Source: Alphaproteobacteria bacterium | GTDB taxonomy: Bacteria; Pseudomonadota; Alphaproteobacteria; Ferrovibrionales; Ferrovibrionaceae | Direction of reading: 5' to 3' | Assembly (NCBI GenBank): GCA_018336035.1 | Contig: JAGXRD010000083.1 | Location: forward strand, 25,373 to 89,372 | DNA: 64,000 nucleotides | Shown here: one piece after another, positions 41,460 to 50,760 of the stretch | How the letters are laid out: each line of letters starts with the position of its first letter | Position numbering within the stretch: the first letter of the stretch is position 1 | Position numbers and translations under genes: made by a program | The notes under the pieces: generated by a model | What the model was told of the DNA's origin: nothing | The model's input: the letters and a program-made list of their open reading frames with translations, nothing else | Databases searched by the model: none

Positions 41460-42461
41460 ATGATCTTCAGAAACCCGCTGCGGCTCGTCGCCATCGTCCT
41501 GGCCGGCGCGGTTGCCGGCTGCGCGGCGGTGTCCGTGGTGCTCGCCCCTCCCCCGGTCACGCTCGCCTCCGGCACGCCGGGCGGCATCTATCATCCGGTC
41601 GGCAATGCGATCTGCCGCATGTTCAATCTGCCGGATGCGCAGCAGACGACGCCCTGCCTGGCGGTGAGTTCCGAGGGATCGGTGGCGAATATCCAGCGGA
41701 TCGAAAACCGCAAGGCCGCCTTCGGCCTGTCGCAGACCGATCTGGCCTACGCGGCCTTTCATGGCGAAGGACCCTTTGCCGCCGCCGGCCCCGATCCCAA
41801 GCTGCGCATGCTGATCGCGCTCTACCCGGAAGCCTTTACCGCGATCGTGCGTGCCGATACCGGCATTCGTGACTTCGAAGACCTGCATGGCCGGCGCATC
41901 GGCATCGGCAAAAGCGGCGCCGGATACGGCTTCACCCGCGATGTCGTGCTCGGGTTTTACCGCCAGTCGGTTCCGAATCCCGCACATGCCGTGGAGTTCG
42001 GACCGGCCGAACAGAATCCGGCGCTGTGCAACAACCTCGTCGATGCGATCATCTTCCAGGCCGGACATCCCAACGGGCTGACCCAGGAGGCCACCACCGG
42101 CTGCCCGGCCAGACTGGTGCGCGTGGCCGGCCCGCCGATCGACCGGCTGCTCGCCGCGCATGCCTTTTACACCGCCACCGTCATCCCCGGCGGCATGTAT
42201 CCGGGCAATCCCGAAGATGTGCCGACCATCGGCACGCGGGCCATCCTGATCACCTCGAGCAGCCAGCCGGACCGGCTGGCCTATGCCATGGTGAAGGCGG
42301 TGTTCGAGCATTTCGACGATTTCCGGCGGCTGCATCCCGCGCTGGCGACCCTGTCCGCCAAGGATATGGTGCCGAGCGAGGCGGTCATCCCGATCCATCC
42401 GGGCGCGATGGCCTATTACCGCGAGGCCGGCCTGCTGCGTACAGGCACAGCGGCCCGCTGA
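41460..42461 (+). CDS. TAXI-type TRAP solute-binding lipoprotein
   Basis: 333 aa periplasmic binding protein of the TAXI family. The N-terminus carries a lipobox (VLAGAVAGCAAV), so it is probably lipid-anchored. Family features are VTLASGTPGGIYHPVGNAICRMFN, VSSEGSVANIQRIENRKAAFGLSQTD and FEDLHGRRIGIGKSGAGYGFTRDVV. AGGAG precedes the start by 10 bp; GTG at 41457 is also possible. Usually TAXI proteins work with a fused 4TM/12TM permease; none is encoded next to it, so it is an orphan receptor. It may cooperate with a distant permease or act as a sensor. Confidence 0.9.
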   Translation: MIFRNPLRLVAIVLAGAVAGCAAVSVVLAPPPVTLASGTPGGIYHPVGNAICRMFNLPDAQQTTPCLAVSSEGSVANIQRIENRKAAFGLSQTDLAYAAFHGEGPFAAAGPDPKLRMLIALYPEAFTAIVRADTGIRDFEDLHGRRIGIGKSGAGYGFTRDVVLGFYRQSVPNPAHAVEFGPAEQNPALCNNLVDAIIFQAGHPNGLTQEATTGCPARLVRVAGPPIDRLLAAHAFYTATVIPGGMYPGNPEDVPTIGTRAILITSSSQPDRLAYAMVKAVFEHFDDFRRLHPALATLSAKDMVPSEAVIPIHPGAMAYYREAGLLRTGTAAR

Positions 42462-42506
42462 GAGCGCGCGGGGCTTGTCTGGGCGATGTGGGATCTCAGT
42501 CGCGCT

Positions 42507-42582
42507 TGGCGACCCCAACGGGATTCGAACCCGTGTCTTCACCGTGAAAGGGTGACGTCCTAGGCCTCTAGACGATGGGGTC
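42507..42582 (-). tRNA. tRNA-Glu (anticodon TTC)
   Basis: 76 nt with encoded CCA, transcribed leftwards. Acceptor GACCCCA pairs with TGGGGTC, discriminator G. The anticodon loop CCTTTCACG gives TTC, and the T arm has GGGTTCGAATCCC. It lies alone between the TAXI gene and the regulator gene. Confidence 0.97.
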
Positions 42583-42881
42583 GGCCTGTGGCTGGCCGAA
42601 TCAAACGACCCGGCAGCAGCACCGGTTGCCCGGCGCGACGCGCTGTGTAGCGGTAAGCCATACACAAATCAATAGTGGCCCTGCCCTCAATTGCATCCTC
42701 CGCCAGCCCCCGGGCCCGGCCCGGCGCCGGATGGCCGGACCTCTGCGAACCAATTTTAGAAATGGTACGTCCTGCCAGGCAGTAAAATGCCCGAAGAGGC
42801 AGCGAAACGCGCATTTATTCAGCAATAAAAGCAAAGATTTGCAGTTGCCCACGCTAAACCATTGGGTTTAGGTTCAGAGAC
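42583..42881. other. 299-bp gene-free region upstream of the GntR regulator
   Basis: Between tRNA-Glu (transcribed leftwards) and the FadR-type regulator (rightwards). The distal half is GC-rich and featureless; the last 80 bp are AT-rich (TTTATTCAGCAATAAAAGC) and end in the dyad listed separately. It probably contains both promoters. No open frame here looks like a protein. Confidence 0.5.
42854..42871. promoter_or_regulatory. Candidate operator of the FadR-type regulator
   Basis: CTAAACC (42854-42860) and GGTTTAG (42865-42871) form a perfect 7-bp inverted repeat around ATTG, ending 10 bp before the ATG of the GntR/FadR-family gene. Position and symmetry fit autoregulation by that regulator. 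The next place to look for the same motif would be upstream of the gamma-glutamyltransferase gene, where I do not see it. Confidence 0.5.
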
Positions 42882-43631
42882 ATGAACGACATGTCGCCCC
42901 CTCCCACCCTGCGCGTCTCCTCGGCTGCCGAAGCCCTGGGCGTGCTGCGCAAACTGCTGGTCGAACACGCCCCGCATCCCGAAACTCCGCTGCCGACCGA
43001 GCGCGATCTGTCCGCCCGGTTGGGCGTGAGTCGCCGCGTGATCCGTCAGGCGCTGGCCGAGCTGGAAGCCGAGGGCAAGATCTGGCGCCGCCAGGGCAAG
43101 GGCACCTTCATCGGCCCGGCCCCGTCGGCTTCCGCGCCAAGCCTGAGCCGCCTCGCCAGCCGCACGAATTTCTACGAGATCATGGAAGTGCGCCTGCATA
43201 TCGAGCCGAGCATGGCGCAGCTGGCAGCCCACCGCGCCAGTGCCGACCAGATCGCGATGATCCGCCGCCTGGCCGAGCGCATCGCCACCGCCAGCCTCGA
43301 CACCGAGCCGGCGACGCTGGAACGCTGGGACAGCGCGTTTCATCGCAGCCTGGCCGAGGCCGCCGGCAACCGCCTGCTGCTCGACCTGTTCGAGGTGATC
43401 GACAAGATCCGCAACGACACCTCGTGGCAGAGCACGCGCGCCCGCGCCCGCACGCCGGATGGCAAGCTGCGCTCGGCACAGCAGCATCTCGCCATCGCCG
43501 AGGCGATTGCGGCGCGCGACGGCAACCAGGCGGCGCAGATCATGCGCCAGCATATCGCCACGCATCAGGAAGCGCTGCAGAAGGCGATGAACATCGCGCC
43601 GGCTGCGCCGGTCGCTTCGGCCGCCGAATAA
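42882..43631 (+). CDS. GntR family regulator, FadR/FCD subfamily
   Basis: 249 aa. The winged helix at about residues 35-85 reads ETPLPTERDLSARLGVSRRVIRQALAELEAEGKIWRRQGKGTFIG. The FCD effector domain (about 100-235) has YEIMEVRLHIEPSMAQLAAHRAS, DSAFHRSLAEAAGNRLLLDLF and HLAIAEAIAARDGNQAAQIMRQHI, where the Asp and three His typical of the metal/carboxylate site can be picked out. It lies directly ahead of the gamma-glutamyltransferase, DUF1028 and peptide ABC transporter genes (41 bp to the first) and very likely regulates them. The ligand is probably a carboxylate or peptide-derived metabolite. Confidence 0.92.
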   Translation: MNDMSPPPTLRVSSAAEALGVLRKLLVEHAPHPETPLPTERDLSARLGVSRRVIRQALAELEAEGKIWRRQGKGTFIGPAPSASAPSLSRLASRTNFYEIMEVRLHIEPSMAQLAAHRASADQIAMIRRLAERIATASLDTEPATLERWDSAFHRSLAEAAGNRLLLDLFEVIDKIRNDTSWQSTRARARTPDGKLRSAQQHLAIAEAIAARDGNQAAQIMRQHIATHQEALQKAMNIAPAAPVASAAE

Positions 43632-43672
43632 GCACGCCTGATTCTCTTCCCTTTTCCGTTTTTGGGTTTGTC

Positions 43673-45493
43673 ATGACTGTTCCTTTCGCTTTCACCACCC
43701 GTCCCGAGATCAAGGGCACCTTCGGCGTGGTCGCCACCACGCACTGGATCGCCTCCTCGACGGCCATGGGCGTGCTGGAGCGCGGCGGCAATGCCTTCGA
43801 TGCCGCGGTCACCGCCGCCTTCGTGCTGCATCTGGTGGAGCCGCATCTGAATGGCGCGGGCGGCGACCTGCCGGCGCTGCTGTGGAACGCGAAGACGAAA
43901 AAGATCGAGGTGCTGTGCGGCCAGGGTCCGGCGCCGGAAAAAGCCAGCATCGCGCATTTCAAATCGCTCGGCCTCGACCTGATCCCCGGCTCGGGTCTGC
44001 TGGCGCCCTGCGTGCCCGGCGCCGTCGATGGCTGGCTGCTGATGCTGCGCGACTATGGCACCATCGACATCGCCGATGCGCTGGCGCCGGCGATTCACTA
44101 TGCCGAGACCGGCGCGCCGCTGGTGCCGCGCGTGATCGACACCATCGGCACGGTGCAGCAGCTGTTCCAGGAGGAATGGAAAACCTCCGGCGCGCTGTGG
44201 CTGGATCAGACCGGCGCGCTGCCCAAGCCATATGCACTGTTCAAGCAGCCGGGTCTCGCCGCCACCTATCGCAGGCTGGTGGCTGCCGGCGCCGGCAACC
44301 GCGAGCAGCGCATTGAAGCCGCGCGCAAGGCCTGGCGCGAAGGTTTCGTCGCCGAAGCCATCGACAAATACGTCGCCGGCACGGAAGCGATGGATGCCTC
44401 GGGCAAGCGCCATCGCGGCGTGCTCAGCGGCAACGACATGGCGAAGTGGCAGGCACATATCGAAGCGCCGCTGACCTACGACTACCAGGACTGGACCGTG
44501 GCGAAATGCGGCCCGTGGAGCCAGGGCCCGGCCTTCCTGCAGCAGCTCGCCATCCTGAAGCATTTCGATCTGTCGGCGATGGACCCGGCCGGCGCCGAGT
44601 TCGTGCATACGCTGGTCGAGGCGTCCAAGCTCGCCTTCGCCGACCGCGAAGCCTGGTATGGCGACCCGGATCATGTCGATGTGCCGATGGCGGCATTGCT
44701 GTCGGATACCTACAACGCCGCCCGCGCCAAGCTGATCACCGACAAGGCCTCGCTGGAACTGCGCCCGGGCGATCCGATGGGCAAGGCGGCGAAGCTGACC
44801 TCGATCAAGGCGGGCGAAGCCGGCGGCGTCGGTGTCGGCGAGCCCACGGTAGGCCGCCTTGCGGGCAGCGACGGCAAGGTGACGGCGCGCGGTGCCGCCA
44901 GCGGCGACACCTGCCATATCGACGTGATCGACAAATGGGGCAACATGGTTTCGGCCACGCCGTCGGGCGGCTGGCTGCAATCCTCGCCGCTGATCCCGGA
45001 ACTCGGCTTCTGCCTCGGCACGCGCGCACAGATGTTCTGGCTCGAGGAAGGCCTGCCGAATTCGCTCAAGCCCGGTAAACGCCCGCGCACGACTCTCTCT
45101 CCGTCGATGGCGCTGCGCGATGGCAAGCCGGCGCTGGCCTTCGGCACACCCGGTGGCGACCAGCAGGACCAGTGGTCGCCGCAGATGTTCCTGAAAGTCG
45201 TGCATCACGGCATGAACCTGCAGGAAGCCATCGACAGCCCGGCCTGGCATAGCGAGCATTTCCCCTCCTCCTTCTATCCGCGCGCCGCCAAGCCCGGCCA
45301 TCTCGGCCTCGAAGCGCGCTTCCCGAAGGAGACCATCGAGGCGCTGAAGGCGCGCGGCCACAAGGTCGAGGTCGGCGGCGACTGGTCGGAAGGCCGGTTG
45401 ACGGCCTGCGGCACCACCGAGACTCCCGAAGGCACGCTGCTGACCGCCGGCGCCAATCCGCGTGGCATGCAGGGCTACGCGGTCGGTCGCTAA
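43673..45493 (+). CDS. ggt: Gamma-glutamyltransferase family protein
   Basis: 606 aa member of the Ntn-hydrolase GGT family, which cleaves gamma-glutamyl bonds (glutathione and related peptides). Start ATG at 43673. N-terminal landmarks are GVVATTHWIASSTAMGVLERGGNAFDAAVTAAF and LNGAGGDLPALLW. Self-processing would occur before the Thr of GDTCHIDVIDKWGNMVSAT (about residue 412), the new N-terminal nucleophile. Downstream, LKPGKRPRTTLSPSMALRDGKPALAFGTPGGDQQDQW is the conserved oxyanion/glycine region. No obvious signal peptide, so cytoplasmic unlike E. coli GGT; such forms often act on specialised amides. In a probable operon with DUF1028 and a peptide transporter. Confidence 0.93.
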   Translation: MTVPFAFTTRPEIKGTFGVVATTHWIASSTAMGVLERGGNAFDAAVTAAFVLHLVEPHLNGAGGDLPALLWNAKTKKIEVLCGQGPAPEKASIAHFKSLGLDLIPGSGLLAPCVPGAVDGWLLMLRDYGTIDIADALAPAIHYAETGAPLVPRVIDTIGTVQQLFQEEWKTSGALWLDQTGALPKPYALFKQPGLAATYRRLVAAGAGNREQRIEAARKAWREGFVAEAIDKYVAGTEAMDASGKRHRGVLSGNDMAKWQAHIEAPLTYDYQDWTVAKCGPWSQGPAFLQQLAILKHFDLSAMDPAGAEFVHTLVEASKLAFADREAWYGDPDHVDVPMAALLSDTYNAARAKLITDKASLELRPGDPMGKAAKLTSIKAGEAGGVGVGEPTVGRLAGSDGKVTARGAASGDTCHIDVIDKWGNMVSATPSGGWLQSSPLIPELGFCLGTRAQMFWLEEGLPNSLKPGKRPRTTLSPSMALRDGKPALAFGTPGGDQQDQWSPQMFLKVVHHGMNLQEAIDSPAWHSEHFPSSFYPRAAKPGHLGLEARFPKETIEALKARGHKVEVGGDWSEGRLTACGTTETPEGTLLTAGANPRGMQGYAVGR

Positions 45494-45496
45494 GAG

Positions 45497-46204
45497 ATGA
45501 CCTGGTCGATCGTCGCCCGCGATCCTGCCACTGGTGCTTATGGCGTTGCCGTTACCACCAAGTTCTTCGCCGTCGGCGCGCTCTGCCCACATGCGATGAG
45601 CGGGATCGGCGCGCTGGCGACGCAGGCTTTCCTCAATCCGACCTGGGGGCCCCGGGGCTTGCGCATGCTCAGCGATGAACTGCCGGCCGAGGATGTCGTG
45701 CGCTGGCTGGTCGCCTCCGATGACGGCCGCGAGGCGCGGCAGCTGCATGTGGTGGATCGCGAGGGCAATACGGCGGCTCATACCGGCAAGGACTGCATCG
45801 GCTGGTGCGGCCACAAGACCGGACAGGGCTTCTCGGTCGCCGGCAACATGCTGGCCGGCGAAAGCGTGGTCGAGGCGACTTATGCGAGTTTCGCCAGCAG
45901 CACAAAGCCATTCGCCGAACGCTTCCTCGATGCGCTGGATGCCGGGCAGGCTGAAGGCGGCGACAAGCGCGGCAAGCAGTCGGCCGCATTGATCATCCAT
46001 ACCGACCAGGAGTATCCGGCACTGTCTTTACGCGTCGATGACCATGCCGAGCCGCTCACGGAACTGCGCCGGCTCTATGGCGTGTCGCGCGGTCGTCCGG
46101 CGGCTTTCACCAAATTCTACGCCACGCGCGACAATCCGAGCGGCATCTGGGACCGCACCCTGGTCGAGGCTGAAGTCGCCCGGCTCGAAGCGGAGCAACG
46201 TTAA
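45497..46204 (+). CDS. DUF1028 family protein
   Basis: 235 aa Ntn-hydrolase-like family (DUF1028). Begins MTWSIVARDPATGAYGVAVTTKFFAVGALCPHAMSGIGALATQA; the Ser near the start is the position expected for an Ntn nucleophile. Further conserved parts are GPRGLRMLSDELPAEDVVRWLVASD, GKDCIGWCGHKTGQGFSVAGNML, and the C-terminal DDHAEPLTELRRLY. DUF1028 genes are frequently found next to GGT-like genes and peptide ABC transporters, as here (3-bp gap to the GGT stop, 1 bp to the next gene), so a hydrolytic step on imported peptides or amides is likely but unproven. Confidence 0.9.
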   Translation: MTWSIVARDPATGAYGVAVTTKFFAVGALCPHAMSGIGALATQAFLNPTWGPRGLRMLSDELPAEDVVRWLVASDDGREARQLHVVDREGNTAAHTGKDCIGWCGHKTGQGFSVAGNMLAGESVVEATYASFASSTKPFAERFLDALDAGQAEGGDKRGKQSAALIIHTDQEYPALSLRVDDHAEPLTELRRLYGVSRGRPAAFTKFYATRDNPSGIWDRTLVEAEVARLEAEQR

Positions 46205-46205
46205 A

Positions 46206-47177
46206 ATGGCCCTGCTAGAAGTCGACGATCTGCGCACGCATTTCGCCACCGAGGGCGGCGGCGAATTCCGCGCCGTCGACGGCGTCAGCTTCGCCGTCGA
46301 ATCCGGCAAGACGCTGGGCATCGTCGGCGAGAGCGGCTGCGGCAAGTCGGTCACCTCGCTCACCGTGATGGGCCTGCTGCCCAGTCGCGGCGCGCGCATT
46401 GCCGGCGGCAGCATCCGTTTCGATGGCAAGGATCTGCGCGGACTCTCCGCTGACGCTCTGCGCGACCTGCGCGGCAACCGGCTGGCGATGATCTTCCAGG
46501 AGCCGATGACCTCGCTCAATCCGGCCTACACCATCGGCGACCAGATCATGGAAGGTCTGACGCGGCATAAAGGCCTGACCGGCGCGCAGGCGCGCGAGCA
46601 GGCCATCGCCATGCTGCGCAAGGTGAAGATTCCGGCACCGGAAAAGCGCGTCGACGATTATCCGCACCAGCTGTCGGGCGGCATGCGCCAGCGCGCCATG
46701 ATCGCCATGGCGCTGGCCTGCGGGCCGGAACTGCTGATTGCCGACGAGCCGACCACGGCGCTGGATGTGACGGTACAGGCGCAGATCCTCGACCTGCTGC
46801 GCGAATTGCAGCACGACCTTGGCACGGCCATCATGCTGATCAGCCACGATATGGGCGTGATCGCCGAGATGGCCGATCATGTCGCCGTCATGTATGCCGG
46901 GCGGATCGTCGAACAGGCGCCGGTGGCGCAGCTCTTCGAGGCGCCGCAGCATCCCTATACCATCGGCCTGCTGGGTGCGATCCCGCGCCTCGACCAGACA
47001 AAAGACCGCCTGGCGTCCATCGAGGGCAGCGTGCCAGATCCAAGCGATCCGCCGCCGGGCTGCAGCTTCAGCCCGCGCTGTCCGTTTGCCGAGGCTGAGT
47101 GCCGCGCCGCCGCACCGGCCCTGCGCGAGGTCCTCGCCGGTCATGCCGTGGCCTGCTGGAAGGCGCCGCTAATATGA
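46206..47177 (+). CDS. Peptide/nickel-type ABC transporter ATPase (DppD-like)
   Basis: 323 aa ATP-binding subunit of an Opp/Dpp-type importer. Walker [11 protein letters not shown]-loop [10 protein letters not shown], signature [15 protein letters not shown], Walker [13 protein letters not shown] and the His-switch SHDMGV are all intact. The C-terminal oligopeptide-ABC extension ends with [19 protein letters not shown], which in Dpp/Opp ATPases binds an iron-sulfur cluster or metal. Start ATG at 46206, 1 bp after the DUF1028 stop; ATGA overlap with the next ATPase gene. Confidence 0.95.
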   Translation: MALLEVDDLRTHFATEGGGEFRAVDGVSFAVESGKTLGIVGESGCGKSVTSLTVMGLLPSRGARIAGGSIRFDGKDLRGLSADALRDLRGNRLAMIFQEPMTSLNPAYTIGDQIMEGLTRHKGLTGAQAREQAIAMLRKVKIPAPEKRVDDYPHQLSGGMRQRAMIAMALACGPELLIADEPTTALDVTVQAQILDLLRELQHDLGTAIMLISHDMGVIAEMADHVAVMYAGRIVEQAPVAQLFEAPQHPYTIGLLGAIPRLDQTKDRLASIEGSVPDPSDPPPGCSFSPRCPFAEAECRAAAPALREVLAGHAVACWKAPLI

Positions 47178-48241
47178 GCAACCTGCTGGAAGTCCGCGGT
47201 CTGACCAAGCATTTCACGGCGCGGACCAACTGGTTCGGCCGCCCGGTCAGCCATGTCTCGGCCGTGGACGACGTCAGCTTCGATCTGAAACCCGGCGAAA
47301 CGCTGAGCCTGGTGGGTGAAAGCGGCTGCGGCAAATCCACCACCGGCCGGCTGCTGCTCCGTCTGATTGATCCCACGGCAGGCACGATCCGCTTCGATGG
47401 TCGCGACATCACCAAGCTGACCGGCACGGCGTTACGCGATCTGCGTCGCGAGATGCAGCTGGTCTTCCAGGATCCTTACGCCTCGCTCAATCCGCGCATG
47501 ACGGTCGGCGATATCCTGGCCGAGCCGCTGATGCTGCATGGCCTGGTGCCGCCCGGCAAGCGCAAGGCGCGCGTGGAAGAACTGCTGAATCTCGTCGGGC
47601 TGCGTGCCTCTCATGCGCGGCGCTATCCGCACGAATTCTCCGGCGGCCAGCGTCAGCGCGTCGGGATCGCCCGCGCGCTGGCTGTCGAGCCGAACCTGAT
47701 CGTCTGCGACGAAGCGGTCTCGGCGCTGGATGTCTCGGTGCAGGCCCAGGTCCTCAACCTGCTCAAGGACCTGCAGGCCCGGCTCGGCATTGCCATGGTC
47801 TTCATCGCGCATGATCTGGCCGTGGTGCGCCATATCTCGCAAAGGATTGCCGTGATGTATCTCGGCAATATCGTCGAAATCGCGCCCGCCGCTGAACTCT
47901 TTGCGAAGCCACAGCATCCCTATACCCGCGCGCTGCTCTCGGCCATCCCGGTGCCGCAGCCGGGCGCCACGCGCCAGCGCATCATCCTGACCGGCGATGT
48001 GCCCAGCCCGATCAATCCGCCGAGCGGCTGCCGCTTCCATACGCGTTGCCCCTTCGCGACCGACCTGTGCCGGCAGACAAAGCCGGCGACGGAGACAACG
48101 TCCGAAGGCCACAGCGTCGCCTGTCATCACTGGCGCGAGCTGCCGGCTGCCGCACCGTTGCCGGCCGAGAGCGACAGCGCGGGCGCCACGCGTCTGGCCC
48201 GGCTGCAGGCCCGTTTCTTGCACACCACATCGCTACCATAA
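47174..48241 (+). CDS. Peptide/nickel-type ABC transporter ATPase (DppF-like)
   Basis: 355 aa second ATPase of the importer. Walker [11 protein letters not shown]-loop [22 protein letters not shown], signature [15 protein letters not shown], Walker [13 protein letters not shown] and switch AHDLAVV. C-terminal Cys-containing oligopeptide motif [14 protein letters not shown]. It has a 30-residue tail ([18 protein letters not shown]) beyond the usual end. The two ATPases would form a heterodimer under the permeases encoded downstream. Confidence 0.95.
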   Translation: MSNLLEVRGLTKHFTARTNWFGRPVSHVSAVDDVSFDLKPGETLSLVGESGCGKSTTGRLLLRLIDPTAGTIRFDGRDITKLTGTALRDLRREMQLVFQDPYASLNPRMTVGDILAEPLMLHGLVPPGKRKARVEELLNLVGLRASHARRYPHEFSGGQRQRVGIARALAVEPNLIVCDEAVSALDVSVQAQVLNLLKDLQARLGIAMVFIAHDLAVVRHISQRIAVMYLGNIVEIAPAAELFAKPQHPYTRALLSAIPVPQPGATRQRIILTGDVPSPINPPSGCRFHTRCPFATDLCRQTKPATETTSEGHSVACHHWRELPAAAPLPAESDSAGATRLARLQARFLHTTSLP

Positions 48242-48256
48242 ACAGGAGAGGCTGAC

Positions 48257-49765
48257 ATGATGAGGAAGACTGCTTTTGCGGCGCTGGCCGCCGTGATGGT
48301 GCTGGGGGCCGGCACGGCTTCCGCGCAAACTTTGAAATTCGGCCTGGCCGAAGATCCGGATGCACTGGATCCGACGCTGGCGCGTACCTTTGTCAGCCGC
48401 CTGGTTTTCTCGGCTTTGTGCGACAAGCTGGTCGATATCGATCCGAACCTGAAGGTCGTGCCGCAGCTGGCCACCGAATGGAGCTGGTCGGCCGACAACA
48501 AGGCGCTGACCATGAAGCTGCGCCCCAATGTCACCTTCCATGACGGCGAGAAGTTCGACGCCGAAGCGGTGAAGTACAATATCGAGCGCCACAAGACGAT
48601 GCAGGGTTCGCAGCGCCGCGGCGAACTCTCGGCTGTCACCACCGTGGATGTGGTCGATCCGCTGACCGTGCGTCTGAACACCCAGGCGCCGTTCGCGCCG
48701 CTGCTGGCCACGCTGACCGACCGCGCCGGCATGATGATCTCGCCGAAGGCTGGCAAGGCGCTGGGCGACAAGTTCGCCACCGCACCCGTTTGCGCCGGTC
48801 CGTTCAAGTTCGTCGAACGCGTCGCGCAGGACCGTATCATTGTCGAGAAATACGACGGTTACTGGGCCAAGGATAATGTACATTTCTCGCGCATCGAGTT
48901 CCGGCCCTTCATCGACGCCACCGTGCGCCTCGCCAACCTGCGTTCGGGCCAGCTCGACTTCCTCGAACGCCTCTCGGCCACCGATGCCGCCAGCGTGCAG
49001 AAGGACAACAAGCTGAAATTCGCCTCGATCACGGAAATCGGCTATTACGGCATCACTATCAATATCGGCAAGAGCGACAAGTCGAAGACCTCGGCACTGG
49101 GCTCGAATGCCAAGATCCGTGAAGCCTTCGAACTGTCGCTCGACCGCAACGGCATCAACAAAGTGGTGTTCGACGGTCTGGCCACGCCGGGCAACCAGTG
49201 GGTCGCGCCGAACAGCGCCTATTATGCCAAGTCGATGCCGGTGCCGAAGCGCGATGTCGCCAAGGCCAAGGCCCTGCTGAAGGAAGCCGGCAATATCAAT
49301 CCGGTGGTCAACCTGGTGACGCCAACCACGACGGATGCCAGCAAGATCGCCCAGGTCGTGCAGGCCATGGCCAAGGAAGCCGGCTTCGATGTGCGCATTC
49401 AGGCCACTGAATTCGCCACCTCCCTCAACATGGCCGACAAGGGCGATTTCGAGGCCTATATCCTGGCCTGGAGCGGCCGTCCCGATCCGGACGGCAATCT
49501 CTACAGCTTCCATGGTTGCAAGCAGCCGCTGAACTATTCCGGTCTGTGCAATCCGGCACTGGATGAGATCCTGAACGACAGCCGCCTCACCACCGACATC
49601 GCGCAGCGCCAGGCGTCGTGGAACAAGGCGGCGCAGATCGTGCTGGCCGAGCGGCCGATCATCTATCTGCTGCATCGCAAATGGCTCTATGCCCATAACG
49701 CCAAGCTGACCGGCTTCAAGGAATACCCGGACGGCCTGGTGCGCTTCGCTGGTATGAAGATGTAA
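48257..49765 (+). CDS. Peptide-type ABC transporter substrate-binding protein (SBP_bac_5)
   Basis: 502 aa periplasmic binding protein of the DppA/OppA family. Signal peptide FAALAAVMVLGAGTASAQT. Mature part: LKFGLAEDPDALDPTLARTFVSRLVF, then DNKALTMKLRPNVTFHDGEKFDAEAVKYNIERH (the family signature), EAFELSLDRNGINKVVFDGLATPGNQW, and a C-terminal lobe ending in KLTGFKEYPDGLVRFAGM. Substrate is not readable; context (GGT, DUF1028) favours small peptides or gamma-glutamyl compounds such as glutathione. 16 bp after the DppF-like gene, and followed by a hairpin that could raise its mRNA relative to the permeases. Confidence 0.94.
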   Translation: MMRKTAFAALAAVMVLGAGTASAQTLKFGLAEDPDALDPTLARTFVSRLVFSALCDKLVDIDPNLKVVPQLATEWSWSADNKALTMKLRPNVTFHDGEKFDAEAVKYNIERHKTMQGSQRRGELSAVTTVDVVDPLTVRLNTQAPFAPLLATLTDRAGMMISPKAGKALGDKFATAPVCAGPFKFVERVAQDRIIVEKYDGYWAKDNVHFSRIEFRPFIDATVRLANLRSGQLDFLERLSATDAASVQKDNKLKFASITEIGYYGITINIGKSDKSKTSALGSNAKIREAFELSLDRNGINKVVFDGLATPGNQWVAPNSAYYAKSMPVPKRDVAKAKALLKEAGNINPVVNLVTPTTTDASKIAQVVQAMAKEAGFDVRIQATEFATSLNMADKGDFEAYILAWSGRPDPDGNLYSFHGCKQPLNYSGLCNPALDEILNDSRLTTDIAQRQASWNKAAQIVLAERPIIYLLHRKWLYAHNAKLTGFKEYPDGLVRFAGMKM

Positions 49766-49770
49766 GTCCC

Positions 49771-49798
49771 GGGGCCGCCGCTTCGCGGCGGCGGCCCC
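49771..49798 (+). terminator. Hairpin between binding protein and permeases (partial terminator)
   Basis: GGGGCCGCCGC pairs with GCGGCGGCCCC across a TTCGCG-type loop (49771-49798), with a few C/T bases and TTTT (49803-49806) behind it. It lies 5 bp after the binding-protein stop and 20 bp before the permease start. It probably attenuates read-through, so that the binding protein is made in excess. Confidence 0.7.
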
Positions 49799-49818
49799 TC
49801 CTCTTTTGTAAAGCCCCA

Positions 49819-50760
49819 ATGACCCGCTTCCTGATCCGGCGCCTTGCCATCCTGCTGCCGACACTGCTGTTCGTGTCGATCATCATCTTCGGGCTGCAGC
49901 AGCTGCTGCCCGGCGATCCCGCCATCGCCATGGCCGGCGAGGAGCGCGATCCGCAGGCGATTGCCGATATCCGCGCCAAGTACAATCTCGATAAACCGAT
50001 CTGGGTTCAGTACGGGTTGTGGATCAGCGGTATCCTGCAGGGCGATTTCGGTGAGTCGATCCGCATCCAGCTGCCGGTTTCGCAGCTCCTGCTGGAAAAG
50101 CTGCCGGTCACCATCGAACTGGCCTTCCTGTCGATGCTGATTGCACTGCTGATCGGCATTCCTGCCGGTGTGATCTCGGCTTTGCATAACGGCCGCTGGC
50201 CAGATTACGTCGCCAACGTCATCGGCCTCTGGGGTCTGTCGACGCCGAATTTCTGGCTCGGCATCATGATGATCCTGCTCTTCTCGGTGCATCTCGGCTG
50301 GCTGCCGGCCTCGGGCTATGTCTCACCGACTGAAGACCTCTGGGGCAACCTGCAGGCCATGATCATGCCGGCTTTCGTGCTGGGCACCGGCATCGCCGCC
50401 GTCTTCATGCGCCACACCCGCAGCGCCATGCTGCAGGTGATGGCGAGCGACTATATCCGCACCGCCCGCGCCAAGGGCCTGTATGAGCGCGTGGTGATCG
50501 GCAAACATGCCTTCCGCAATGCCGCCGTGCCGGTGATCACCCTGGGCGCGCTGGAATTCGGCCAGCTGTTGTCCGGCGCGGTGCTGACCGAGCAGATCTT
50601 TTCCATTCCCGGCTTCGGCAAGCTGATCGTCGATGCGGTGTTCAACCGCGATTACGCCGTGGTGCAGGGCGTCGTGCTCTGCACTGCTACTGCCTATATC
50701 CTGCTGAACCTGCTGGCCGACATCGCCTACTTCCTGGTCAATCCGAGGCTGCGGACATGA
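49819..50760 (+). CDS. Peptide ABC transporter permease (DppB-like)
   Basis: 313 aa inner-membrane permease with about six helices. DppB/OppB landmarks are LLPGDPAIAMAGEERDPQAI, DKPIWVQYGLWISGILQGDFGESI, and the cytoplasmic EAA loop DYIRTARAKGLYERVVIGKHAFRNAAVPVI, then QIFSIPGFGKLIVDAVFNRDYAVVQGVV. Pairs with the next permease; 4-bp overlap (ATGA) with it. Start ATG at 49819. Confidence 0.95.
   Translation: MTRFLIRRLAILLPTLLFVSIIIFGLQQLLPGDPAIAMAGEERDPQAIADIRAKYNLDKPIWVQYGLWISGILQGDFGESIRIQLPVSQLLLEKLPVTIELAFLSMLIALLIGIPAGVISALHNGRWPDYVANVIGLWGLSTPNFWLGIMMILLFSVHLGWLPASGYVSPTEDLWGNLQAMIMPAFVLGTGIAAVFMRHTRSAMLQVMASDYIRTARAKGLYERVVIGKHAFRNAAVPVITLGALEFGQLLSGAVLTEQIFSIPGFGKLIVDAVFNRDYAVVQGVVLCTATAYILLNLLADIAYFLVNPRLRT

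Noticed and set aside
43565..46000. 811-codon open frame on the minus strand
   Set aside because: Antisense of the gamma-glutamyltransferase and DUF1028 genes; Arg/Gly/Ala/His-rich with no protein motif.
48233..49864. 543-codon open frame on the minus strand
   Set aside because: Shadow of the peptide-binding protein gene.
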